Assembly (NCBI GenBank): GCA_028705905.1
Contig: JAQWCP010000070.1
Span: forward strand, 1 to 7,418
Direction: 5' to 3'
Length of the DNA stretch: 7,418 nt
From: Oscillospiraceae bacterium
GTDB taxonomy: Bacteria > Bacillota > Clostridia > Oscillospirales > Oscillospiraceae
Below, one piece after another: positions 1 through 5,522 of the stretch. Both the position numbers and the translations under genes were made by a program. The notes under the pieces were generated by a model. It worked only from the letters and a program-made list of their open reading frames with translations. It did not search any database and had not been told where the DNA came from. How positions within the stretch are numbered: the first letter of the stretch is position 1; each line of letters starts with the position of its first letter.

Positions 1-267
1 GTTGAAAGCGGCAAAATCCGCCATGTCTGTAAGAAATACAGTGGTCTTGACAACATGAGAAAGGGTCAAGCCCGCCGCCGCCAGGACGGCTTTGAGGTTC
101 TGAAACACTTGGTGGGTCTGGGCCTCCACCTGCGGGGTGGCCAGTGCGCCAGTTTCGGGTATGATGCCAATTTGGCCAGAGGTGAACAGCAAATTTCCGA
201 TGGAAACTGCATGGGAATAGGGACCAAGAGCGGCGGGGGCATTGTCGGCATGGATGATTTGATGCAT
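1..267 (-). CDS. RidA family reactive intermediate deaminase, N-terminal 89 residues (cut by window edge)
   Basis: The minus strand reads without a stop from an ATG at 267 to the window edge, giving 89 residues of a family usually about 125 long. The start is supported by AAGGAGTG at 281-274, six bases upstream. The protein begins MHQIIHADNAPAALGPYSHA and continues with LLFTSGQIGIIPETG (residues 27-41) and HVVKTTVFLTDMADFAAFN (71-89); these are the classic YjgF/YER057c/UK114 (RidA) blocks. RidA proteins are small cytosolic trimers that hydrolyse enamines/imines released by PLP enzymes such as threonine dehydratase. The active-site arginine near residue 105 lies outside the window, so catalytic competence cannot be judged. 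The gene diverges from nrdR and shares a 159-bp spacer with it. Family assignment is firm; the exact RidA subgroup is not known. Confidence 0.9.
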   Translation of the reverse strand, partial: MHQIIHADNAPAALGPYSHAVSIGNLLFTSGQIGIIPETGALATPQVEAQTHQVFQNLKAVLAAAGLTLSHVVKTTVFLTDMADFAAFN

Positions 268-339
268 AAGAAACACTCCTTTTGATAAACTGGAAACCAA
301 GTTTTGCGGCGTTCAGCAGAAATTGGTTTTCTTAAAAGG

Positions 340-367
340 ATTATACTGCCAAATGAAAAAAAAGCAA
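340..367 (-). promoter_or_regulatory. Candidate sigma-A promoter of the RidA gene
   Basis: On the minus strand TTGCTT (367-362) and a perfect TATAAT (345-340) are separated by 16 bases that include a T-run. This would give a leader of roughly 65 bases before the ATG at 267. The -10 is strong, the -35 matches only in its TTG. Confidence 0.55.
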
Positions 368-384
368 GTGAGATCAGAAAATGG

Positions 385-393
385 TGTTACAAT
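385..393 (+). promoter_or_regulatory. Candidate extended -10 promoter of nrdR
   Basis: TGT-TACAAT at 385-393 fits an extended -10 element (TGn plus TACAAT). No convincing -35 is seen 16-18 bases upstream. It would start transcription near 400, about 27 bases before the nrdR ATG. It lies about 40 bases from the divergent TATAAT box, so the two promoters are back to back. Confidence 0.4.
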
Positions 394-426
394 AAATGAA
401 ATCGTCATCATCGAGGAGGGACGAAT

Positions 427-888
427 ATGAAATGTCCATTTTGTGCTTATCCGGAAAGCAAAGTCGTGGATTCCCGGCCGGCGGAGGAAGGTGCCAGTAT
501 CCGGCGGCGGCGGGAATGCTTTGCTTGCAAGCGGCGGTTCACCACGTATGAGACGGTGGAGAGCTTGCCCCTGGTGGTTATTAAAAAGGATGGGAGCCGG
601 CAGAGTTTTGACCGGAACAAGCTCCTCAACGGCATGATCCGCGCCTGTGAAAAGCGACCGGTCCCCTTGACGGTTTTGGAGCAGTGTGCCGATGAAATTG
701 AACAGTCCTTACGCAATTCGCTGGATCAGGAAGTAAGCACCAAACGCATCGGCGAACAGGTGATGGAACGGCTGCGGGATGTAGATGAGGTGGCATACGT
801 CCGATTTGCCTCTGTCTATCGCCAGTTTAAGGACATCAATACGTTCATGGAAGAACTGAATAAATTGTTGCAAAACCGCGAAGGGTAA
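427..888 (+). CDS. nrdR: Transcriptional repressor NrdR
   Basis: A 153-residue protein, the usual NrdR length. It has an N-terminal zinc ribbon with C3, C6, C31 and C34 (MKCPFC and ECFACKRRFTTYE), including the arginine-rich IRRRRE stretch at 25-30. An ATP-cone domain follows from about residue 49 (VVIKKDGSRQSFDRNKLLNGM) to 139 (VAYVRFASVYRQFKDINTF). NrdR senses ATP/dATP through the cone and represses ribonucleotide reductase genes at NrdR boxes, tying dNTP supply to demand. The ATG at 427 has GGAGG at 415-419, seven bases upstream. No nrd gene lies nearby; nrdR often stands alone, so this is normal. I see no clear NrdR box in the window. A hairpin terminator follows within 40 bases, so it is probably monocistronic. 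Confidence 0.97.
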   Translation: MKCPFCAYPESKVVDSRPAEEGASIRRRRECFACKRRFTTYETVESLPLVVIKKDGSRQSFDRNKLLNGMIRACEKRPVPLTVLEQCADEIEQSLRNSLDQEVSTKRIGEQVMERLRDVDEVAYVRFASVYRQFKDINTFMEELNKLLQNREG

Positions 889-925
889 TGAGGAAGCCTT
901 GGGGCGCCGCACTCTCATTCGGTGA

Positions 926-968
926 AAGAACGTGTCTTGGTTTATGGCCAAGACACGTTCTTCTGTTT
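926..968 (+). terminator. Rho-independent terminator of nrdR
   Basis: A perfect 15-bp stem (926-940 with 948-962, core GAACGTGTCTTGG) closes a 7-base loop and is followed by a short T-rich run (CTGTTTC). It starts 37 bases after the nrdR stop. The tail is only moderately T-rich, but the stem is long and uninterrupted. From 969 to 1117 I see no gene or other clear element. Confidence 0.8.
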
Positions 969-1117
969 CATCCTCAAAAACACGTGCCAACGTGGCTGGA
1001 GCAACCACCTTTGCCACATATATCCGAGCCGTTTTCCTGTTGGGTCCTTCCCCTTAACACATTCCAGCTGCTCCGGGGAGGGGAGACGCGTTCCATTGTT
1101 GGTCAATCAAAAAATGC

Positions 1118-1146
1118 TTGACAAATACCCCTCATGGGTATACGAT
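1118..1146 (+). promoter_or_regulatory. csoR-copA promoter
   Basis: A perfect TTGACA (1118-1123) is followed after exactly 17 bases by TACGAT (1141-1146). Transcription should begin near 1153. The spacer is almost wholly filled by copper operator 1, so bound CsoR would block RNA polymerase directly. The leader to the csoR ATG at 1207 is about 54 bases and contains operator 2. Confidence 0.8.
1125..1141 (+). promoter_or_regulatory. CsoR operator 1
   Basis: ATACCC-CTCAT-GGGTAT is a perfect 6-bp inverted repeat with a 5-base centre. It matches the known GC-rich CsoR operator layout (TACCC...GGGTA) found ahead of copper genes in Bacillus, Streptomyces and Mycobacterium. It fills the -35/-10 spacer and shares its last base with the -10 box. 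Confidence 0.85.
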
Positions 1147-1159
1147 GAATGCGGAACAG

Positions 1160-1176
1160 ATACCCGGTGGGGGTAT
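1160..1176 (+). promoter_or_regulatory. CsoR operator 2
   Basis: ATACCC-GGTGG-GGGTAT has the same arms as operator 1, with its centre 35 bp downstream. It lies just after the predicted transcription start, where a bound tetramer could act as a roadblock. It is also followed by TACGAT (1176-1181), so a larger unit seems to have been duplicated. Confidence 0.82.
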
Positions 1177-1206
1177 ACGATTTGCCGTTAAAAGGAGGGG
1201 TGCATC

Positions 1207-1536
1207 ATGGAAGAAAGAACCGATCATCCGATGGAGCTACAATCTTTTCCGTGCTGCGGGAAGACGAAGGAGCGTTCCAAAAAAGAGCATAGCGATTTGC
1301 AAAATCGTTTAAAAAGAATTGAGGGTCAGGTGCGGGGGATTCAGGGCATGCTGGAAAAGAATGCGTACTGCACCGATATCCTGATGCAAGTTGCGGCTGT
1401 AAACGCCGCACTCAACAGTTTTAATAAAGTGCTGCTTGCCAGCCACATTCGCACCTGCGTGGCGGACCAGATTCGTGCAGGGGACGATGCAATCATTGAC
1501 GAATTGGTGGCGACATTGCAGAAACTAATGAAGTAA
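1207..1536 (+). CDS. csoR: Copper-sensing transcriptional repressor CsoR
   Basis: A 109-residue all-helical protein of the CsoR/RcnR/FrmR (DUF156) family. The core NRLKRIEGQVRGIQGMLE lies at 33-50. The copper ligand set is C55 (in NAYCTDIL), H80 and C84 (in SHIRTC). Its spacings of 25 and 4 equal those of C36, H61 and C65 in Mycobacterium tuberculosis CsoR, which separates it from nickel-sensing RcnR and formaldehyde-sensing FrmR. Members act as tetramers that leave DNA on binding Cu(I). The N-terminal extension carries an extra CC pair (16-17) of unknown role. The ATG has AAGGAGG at 1192-1198, eight bases upstream. It is the first gene of the copper operon, under two operators, so it should repress itself as well as copA, which starts 10 bases after its stop. 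Confidence 0.95.
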   Translation: MEERTDHPMELQSFPCCGKTKERSKKEHSDLQNRLKRIEGQVRGIQGMLEKNAYCTDILMQVAAVNAALNSFNKVLLASHIRTCVADQIRAGDDAIIDELVATLQKLMK

Positions 1537-1546
1537 AGGAGGCGCC

Positions 1547-4066
1547 ATGGAACAATATACAATTGCGGGCATGAGCTGCGCAGCCTGCAGCGCTCGGGTG
1601 GAGAAGGCTGTTTCCAAAGTGCCGGGCGTCACCAGCTGCTCTGTGAGTCTGCTGACCAACGCAATGGGTGTTGAGGGAACCGCCACATCGGATCAAATCA
1701 TCCAAGCGGTAGAGCAGGCCGGGTATGGCGCCTCCGCCAAAGGCGGGGACGCAAAACGTGGGGTGCCGACAATGGCATATGAAGAGATGCTGAAGGACCG
1801 GGAGACGCCGGCGCTGCGCAAACGGCTGATCGCCTCCCTTTGTTTGCTGGTTCCCCTGATGTATGTCTCGATGGGCCATACCATGTGGAATTGGCCGTTG
1901 CCCCCGTTTTTTCATGGGAACCATATTGCCATGGGGCTTTTACAGCTGCTTTTGACTACGGCTGTGATGGTGGTGAACCAGCAGTTTTTCATCAGCGGGT
2001 TTCGCAGCCTGCTCCATCGTTCACCCAATATGGATACGTTGGTGGCCCTTGGCTCCGTGGCGTCTTTTGGATATAGCGTTTATATCTTGTTTGCGATGAC
2101 CGCCGCTCAGGTGAACGGAGACGCCCAAGCGGTTATGGCGTATATGCATGAATTCTACTTTGAGTCTGCCGCCATGATCTTAACGCTGATCACCGTGGGG
2201 AAGATGCTGGAGGCCCGCTCCAAAGGGAAAACCACAGATGCACTCAAAGGTCTTTTGAAATTAGCGCCGAAGACGGCTACCTTGTTGCGCGATGGAGAAG
2301 AAGTGGAAGTGCCAATCGAACAGGTGAGAATGGGAGATTGGTTCGTTGTGCGGCCGGGAGAGCAGATTCCGGTAGATGGCGTCATTCTGGAAGGGGACAG
2401 CGCAGTCAATGAGGCCGCGCTTACCGGTGAAAGCGTTCCGGTGGACAAAGGAGCAGGGGACTTGGTTTCCGCCGCCACGCTGAACCAGTCTGGGTTTCTC
2501 CGGTGCGAGGCGACTCGGGTGGGGGAGGATACGACCCTCTCTCAAATCATTCAGATGGTGAGTGATGCAGCGGCCACCAAAGCGCCCATTGCAAAGGTGG
2601 CAGACCGTGTTTCCGGCATCTTTGTACCTGTCGTGATTGCCATTGCACTCATTACCATTGGGGCGTGGCTCCTTTTTGGGGAGAGTGTTGGCTTTGCACT
2701 CGAGAGAGGAATCTCGGTGTTGGTCATCAGTTGCCCCTGTGCCTTGGGGCTGGCGACGCCGGTTGCCATCATGGTGGGGAACGGCCTGGGTGCCAAAAAC
2801 GGCATTTTGTTTAAAACTGCCGCATCCTTGGAAGAGACGGGCAAAATTCAGATCGTCGCTCTGGACAAAACGGGAACCATCACCAGGGGGGAGCCAAAGG
2901 TGACGGATTTGTCCCCGGCCCATGGGCGCGGGGAAGAGACACTGCTCCAGGCGGCATACGCCTTAGAGCAGAAAAGCGAACATCCGCTGGCCAAGGCGAT
3001 TCTTGCCTTGGCGGAAGAGAAGGGCATTGCAAAGCAGGAAGTGGACAATTTCCAGGCGGTGCCGGGCAATGGGCTGACCGGCACCTGGAACGGCAGCCAA
3101 CTGGCTGGGGGCAATCTTGCGTTTGTCCGCCGGCAGGCGGAGATTCCGGAGGAAGTGGAAGCGGAAGCTGCCCGGCTTGCCCAGGAGGGAAAGACCCCCT
3201 TGTTCTTCAGCCAGGACGGCGCGCTTTTGGGCATGATCGCTGTGGCTGACGTCATCAAAGAAGATAGCCCCCAAGCGATCCTGGCACTCCGGAATATGGG
3301 CGTTCGTGTTGTCATGGTGACAGGCGACAACGAGCGGACGGCCAAGGCCATTGGCATCAAGGCGGGGGTGGACGAAGTGATTGCGGGTGTTCTGCCGGAT
3401 GAGAAGGAAGCCGTCATTCGTTCGTTGCAGAAAAGTGGAATGGTGGCCATGGTAGGAGACGGGATCAATGACGCCCCGGCCCTGACGAGGGCGGACATTG
3501 GGGTAGCCATTGGTGCAGGGACAGACATCGCCATTGACGCGGCGGACGTGGTTTTGGTCAAAAGCCGGTTGAGCGATGTGCCGGCCGCCATTCGCCTTGG
3601 CCGTGCAACGCTGCGTAACATCCATGAAAACCTGTTCTGGGCTTTTTTCTACAACGTCATTGGTATCCCGCTGGCGGCCGGCGTGTGGTTTCCGCTTTTT
3701 GGCTGGAAACTCAATCCTATGTTTGGTGCGGCGGCCATGAGCTTGTCCAGTTTTTGCGTGGTGGTCAACGCCCTGCGGCTGAATTGGTTCTCCCCCCGTG
3801 ATGCCAAGCATGATAAAACACAAAAACAAAAGCGCAAAAGGAAGGAGGCAATTTCGATGGAGAAGACACTGGAGATCCGTGGCATGATGTGTGCCCACTG
3901 TGAGGGTCGGGTGAAAAAGAGCCTGGAGGCGCTGCCGGAGGTGGTGGAGGCCGTGGTGAACCATGCGGATGGAACTGCCGTGGTAACACTCAAGGGAGCT
4001 GTGTCGGACGAAGTGCTCAAACAGACCGTGGAGGCGCAGGACTATGAAGTGATGTCCATTCGGTAA
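1547..4066 (+). CDS. copA: Cu(I)-exporting P1B-type ATPase CopA with a C-terminal CopZ-like domain
   Basis: An 839-residue copper-translocating ATPase of the cytoplasmic membrane that uses ATP to pump Cu(I) out of the cell. Order of parts: N-terminal metal-binding domain with GMSCAAC (8-14); first membrane segments about 93-220; actuator domain with TGES (293-296); copper-channel CPC (396-398); phosphorylation site DKTGT (D440); the P1B-specific HP pair (479-480) in the nucleotide domain; hinge GDGIND (637-642); and YN (702-703) plus MSLSS (731-735), the last-helix residues that mark Cu(I) subgroup P1B-1. A very basic linker (KQKRKRKEA, 760-768) then leads to a second metal-binding domain with GMMCAHC (779-785). 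A CopZ-like tail is, as I recall, not rare in Clostridia. The start is fixed by AAGGAGG at 1536-1542, only four bases from the ATG. It is cotranscribed with csoR, giving copper-inducible export. Confidence 0.97.
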   Translation: MEQYTIAGMSCAACSARVEKAVSKVPGVTSCSVSLLTNAMGVEGTATSDQIIQAVEQAGYGASAKGGDAKRGVPTMAYEEMLKDRETPALRKRLIASLCLLVPLMYVSMGHTMWNWPLPPFFHGNHIAMGLLQLLLTTAVMVVNQQFFISGFRSLLHRSPNMDTLVALGSVASFGYSVYILFAMTAAQVNGDAQAVMAYMHEFYFESAAMILTLITVGKMLEARSKGKTTDALKGLLKLAPKTATLLRDGEEVEVPIEQVRMGDWFVVRPGEQIPVDGVILEGDSAVNEAALTGESVPVDKGAGDLVSAATLNQSGFLRCEATRVGEDTTLSQIIQMVSDAAATKAPIAKVADRVSGIFVPVVIAIALITIGAWLLFGESVGFALERGISVLVISCPCALGLATPVAIMVGNGLGAKNGILFKTAASLEETGKIQIVALDKTGTITRGEPKVTDLSPAHGRGEETLLQAAYALEQKSEHPLAKAILALAEEKGIAKQEVDNFQAVPGNGLTGTWNGSQLAGGNLAFVRRQAEIPEEVEAEAARLAQEGKTPLFFSQDGALLGMIAVADVIKEDSPQAILALRNMGVRVVMVTGDNERTAKAIGIKAGVDEVIAGVLPDEKEAVIRSLQKSGMVAMVGDGINDAPALTRADIGVAIGAGTDIAIDAADVVLVKSRLSDVPAAIRLGRATLRNIHENLFWAFFYNVIGIPLAAGVWFPLFGWKLNPMFGAAAMSLSSFCVVVNALRLNWFSPRDAKHDKTQKQKRKRKEAISMEKTLEIRGMMCAHCEGRVKKSLEALPEVVEAVVNHADGTAVVTLKGAVSDEVLKQTVEAQDYEVMSIR
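3842..3848 (+). promoter_or_regulatory. Internal ribosome binding site inside copA
   Basis: A perfect AAGGAGG lies in the copA linker, eight bases before the in-frame ATG at 3857. This is a better spacing than copA's own site has. In frame it encodes part of the basic linker (R-K-E-A). Confidence 0.55.
3857..4066 (+). CDS. Possible independently started CopZ-like copper chaperone (nested, in frame with copA)
   Basis: From the internal ATG at 3857 the copA frame encodes exactly 69 residues, the size of free-standing CopZ proteins. It is a complete ferredoxin-like metal-binding domain, MEKTLEIRGMMCAHCEGRVK at its start, with C12 and C15 as the Cu(I) ligand pair. CopZ carries Cu(I) in the cytosol to CopA and to CsoR. 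The perfect Shine-Dalgarno eight bases upstream suggests that ribosomes can start here as well as reading through from copA. The layout looks like an ancestral copA-copZ gene pair whose copA stop was lost. Whether the separate protein is made is inference; the domain itself is certain. Confidence 0.45.
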   Translation: MEKTLEIRGMMCAHCEGRVKKSLEALPEVVEAVVNHADGTAVVTLKGAVSDEVLKQTVEAQDYEVMSIR

Positions 4067-4086
4067 GCTGATTGGAAAAATAAAGA

Positions 4087-4118
4087 ACAGCCGCCAAGGG
4101 AATTCCCTTGGCGGCTGT
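4087..4118. terminator. Bidirectional terminator: perfect 32-bp palindrome
   Basis: ACAGCCGCCAAGGGAA is followed at once by its exact complement, a 16-bp stem with effectively an AATT loop. It lies 20 bases after the copA stop and 17 bases after the stop of the convergent 57-aa gene. The T-rich tail is on the minus strand (TTCTTTATTTTT), so it is a textbook terminator for the small gene. For copA the tail is only CCTTCGTCC, so termination in that direction rests on the stem. Confidence 0.85.
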
Positions 4119-4135
4119 CCTTCGTCCTGTGAAGA

Positions 4136-4309
4136 TTACGGTTCGTATTCCATTTCTTCGCGGATCATTTCATCGAGGCGGAGGGGATGCCAATGATAGT
4201 CACAGTCTTGATTTTCACATCTCCCGTCGTCTCCCATCCATGCGCCGCATTCTGGGCAGCGCAGCAGTGCACCAATCCACTGATTGTATAAAATCCGCTC
4301 GTCTAACAT
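4136..4309 (-). CDS. Small hypothetical protein (57 aa) with zinc-ribbon-like cysteines
   Basis: Not assigned to any family I recognise. The minus strand encodes 57 residues, starting MLDERILYNQWIGALL and ending EEMEYEP. Four cysteines form CX2C-X9-CX4C (C18, C21, C31, C36), followed by a YHWH cluster (38-41); this is the pattern of a one-metal zinc ribbon or knuckle. The C-terminus is acidic. No membrane segment or signal peptide is seen. Support for a real gene: GGGAGG within 4325-4318, eight bases before the ATG; an extended -10 promoter 24 bases above the start; and a strong terminator just after the stop. It converges on copA and has its own promoter, so it is not part of the copper operon. 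Function unknown; an adaptor, nucleic-acid-binding or metal-binding role would be a guess. Confidence 0.75.
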   Translation of the reverse strand: MLDERILYNQWIGALLRCPECGAWMGDDGRCENQDCDYHWHPLRLDEMIREEMEYEP

Positions 4310-4332
4310 GTCATCTACCTCCCTTCATTTTT

Positions 4333-4361
4333 ATATTACCACAAACAGCAAAGTTGCGCAA
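4333..4361 (-). promoter_or_regulatory. Promoter of the 57-aa protein gene
   Basis: On the minus strand TTGCGC (4361-4356) and TAATAT (4338-4333) are separated by 17 bases. A TGG just before the -10 makes it an extended -10 element. The predicted leader is about 20 bases and holds the ribosome binding site. Confidence 0.65.
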
Positions 4362-4503
4362 TCGATTTGTTGATATACAGGCCTCTTTTATCATATATTT
4401 CACAGGGCAAAAGGCCTCTCACCGTGGAGAAGAAAGATGAGCAGTTTCATTGGATTGCAGAGGGGCAAAAGGTGGTGGATGTCCCTTGCAGGGAAAAAGA
4501 AAG

Positions 4504-4537
4504 CGGCGCTGGAGAAAACGTCCAGACGCCGTTTTTT
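4504..4537. terminator. Bidirectional terminator downstream of the CmpB-like gene
   Basis: CGGCGCTGGA (4504-4513) pairs with TCCAG-A-CGCCG (4521-4531, one bulged A) around a 7-base loop. On the plus strand six Ts follow (4532-4537); on the minus strand the tail is CTTTCTTTTT. The minus-strand CmpB-like gene ends 59 bases away and is the obvious client. No certain plus-strand gene ends here. Between this hairpin and the promoter at 4361 I see no convincing gene. Confidence 0.75.
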
Positions 4538-4595
4538 GCTTCATCGCAACAGTGGATTCCGGGTTTCGCAGCTGCTCCTGTGTTGCCCCATTTTT

Positions 4596-5342
4596 CTAAG
4601 CAGCTTGGGGCGGTGAGCCAGAGGGCAACGCATCAGGCACCTCTTCCTCTCCGATGACCGTGACGCCTGTGTAAATCTGATCCAGGAACTCATCCTGGAA
4701 CCAGGCGTCCAACCAGTGGGTGATGAAATTGGTGCTTGGGATATCAGCCCGACGCTGGGTCTGCCGCCAGATGGCAAGGCCGGAAATGCCCAGATCCAGG
4801 GTCATGAAAATTGCAATACCAATGGTAAGTACTTTTCCAATTTGGTTTGGGATTTTTTCAATCAGATTACTGAGAAACGGATACATATGTTTGATGAAGA
4901 TGAGACCCAAAACCCCCCAGACCACCACAAAGGCCAGACTGGTTCTGCCATGGAGGTTAAAGGGCTGATCGCTGTAGTCCCAGGAGATGGTCCCACAGAG
5001 CTTTTCCTGGAAAAAGGAGCAAAAATATTCGAAAGAGGCGCCCAGAATGCCGCTGAACAGGAAAATCCAAATGGCATTTTTGTTTCGAATCCGGTAAAGA
5101 GCCAATGTGAGGAGAACGGCGCCGAACCCATAGATTTCGCTGATGGGGCCAAATACAACTCCCTGCCGGCAAATGTAATGCCCGCTCTGCAAAAAGAACC
5201 AGGCGGTTTCCAGGAGATAGCCGAGTACAGAGCCAATGGTAAAAATCCAGATCAGCTTGTAAACGTTCAGTCCGCTGGCAAAGGAGGGAAAGAAGGACGT
5301 TTTCTGCACTACGTCCGCTTTTGTTTCTTCTAGTGTCTTCAT
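4596..5342 (-). CDS. Putative ABC transporter permease, CmpB-type integral membrane protein
   Basis: A 248-residue polytopic membrane protein. Hydrophobic segments lie at about 28-51, 69-84, 89-110, 134-151 and 170-192. Family hallmarks of the CmpB-type putative ABC permeases (PF06541) are visible: GYLLETAWF (41-49), GVVFGPISEIYGFGAVL (61-77), FEYFCSFFQEKLCGTISWDYS (104-124) and FNLHGRTSLAF with VVWGVLG (128-146). The biochemical role of this family is not established, and no ATPase partner lies nearby. The frame is open back to 5492, but I place the start at 5342 because GGAGG (5352-5348) sits five bases upstream of that ATG. An ATG four codons earlier lacks such a site. The C-terminal 35 residues are polar and proline-rich and probably outside the membrane. 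It has its own promoter and a terminator at each end. Confidence 0.85.
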   Translation of the reverse strand: MKTLEETKADVVQKTSFFPSFASGLNVYKLIWIFTIGSVLGYLLETAWFFLQSGHYICRQGVVFGPISEIYGFGAVLLTLALYRIRNKNAIWIFLFSGILGASFEYFCSFFQEKLCGTISWDYSDQPFNLHGRTSLAFVVVWGVLGLIFIKHMYPFLSNLIEKIPNQIGKVLTIGIAIFMTLDLGISGLAIWRQTQRRADIPSTNFITHWLDAWFQDEFLDQIYTGVTVIGEEEVPDALPSGSPPQAA

Positions 5343-5395
5343 TTGTTCCTCCATGTGGTGTGAAACGCCGAAAAGACGTCTGCTTGAGATGAAAT

Positions 5396-5414
5396 ATAGA
5401 ACTGTTCTATTATA
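5396..5414 (-). promoter_or_regulatory. -10 box of the CmpB-like gene with an overlapping palindrome
   Basis: A perfect TATAAT reads on the minus strand at 5414-5409; the -35 is weak (TGGCAA-like). Overlapping its end is a perfect 7-bp inverted repeat with a single central base, ATAGAAC-T-GTTCTAT (5396-5410), lying over the expected start of transcription. This position suits a repressor operator, but I recognise no regulator for it. Confidence 0.5.
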
Positions 5415-5472
5415 CAACAAGTTGCGACATTTTGCCATTGTTCTTTCTCGTTTTTGATAAGAAAGAAAAAAG

Positions 5473-5505
5473 CCGATGGTGCACTGAACCACAGTGCGCC
5501 ATCGG
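5473..5505 (-). terminator. Rho-independent terminator of the DUF421-DUF4363 operon
   Basis: A 14-bp stem (5473-5486 with 5492-5505, core CCGATGG...CCATCGG, one G-U pair when transcribed) with a 5-base loop is followed on the minus strand by CTTTTTTCTTTC. It starts 18 bases after the stop of the DUF4363 gene and separates it from the promoter of the next gene. Confidence 0.88.
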
Positions 5506-5522
5506 TGAGAAAAATGGGAGGC

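Noticed and set aside
294..329. Hairpin AAACCAA/TTGGTTT in the RidA gene leader
   Set aside because: Only seven pairs with a 22-base loop and no known riboswitch features; likely chance.
981..994. Inverted repeat CACGT-GCCA-ACGTG after nrdR
   Set aside because: Short, not next to a promoter or gene start; no regulator suggested.
709..1191. Open frames on both strands between nrdR and the csoR promoter
   Set aside because: They run through the nrdR terminator hairpin or the csoR operators and show no domain; the stretch is better read as non-coding.
3796..3848. Programmed frameshift in the A-rich copA linker, as in E. coli copA
   Set aside because: No proper slippery heptamer is in the zero frame, and the fusion domain is already in frame. 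Shifted frames end soon, so a truncated CopA is possible but unsupported.
2848..3964. Long minus-strand open frames (257 and 333 codons) inside copA
   Set aside because: They lie antisense to conserved ATPase motifs, are of odd composition (serine/threonine- or histidine/arginine-rich) and lack ribosome binding sites; they reflect the codon use of copA.
4367..4657. 96-codon plus-strand open frame, and a 58-codon frame from 4437
   Set aside because: Both read through the terminator hairpin with its six Ts and into the 3' end of the CmpB-like gene; no family resemblance.
4716..5333. 205-codon plus-strand open frame opposite the CmpB-like gene
   Set aside because: Composition is not protein-like for its frame, no ribosome binding site fits, and the opposite strand carries a clear membrane protein with family motifs.
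5396..5410. LexA (SOS) box at the CmpB-like promoter
   Set aside because: GAAC and GTTC are one base apart instead of the four required.
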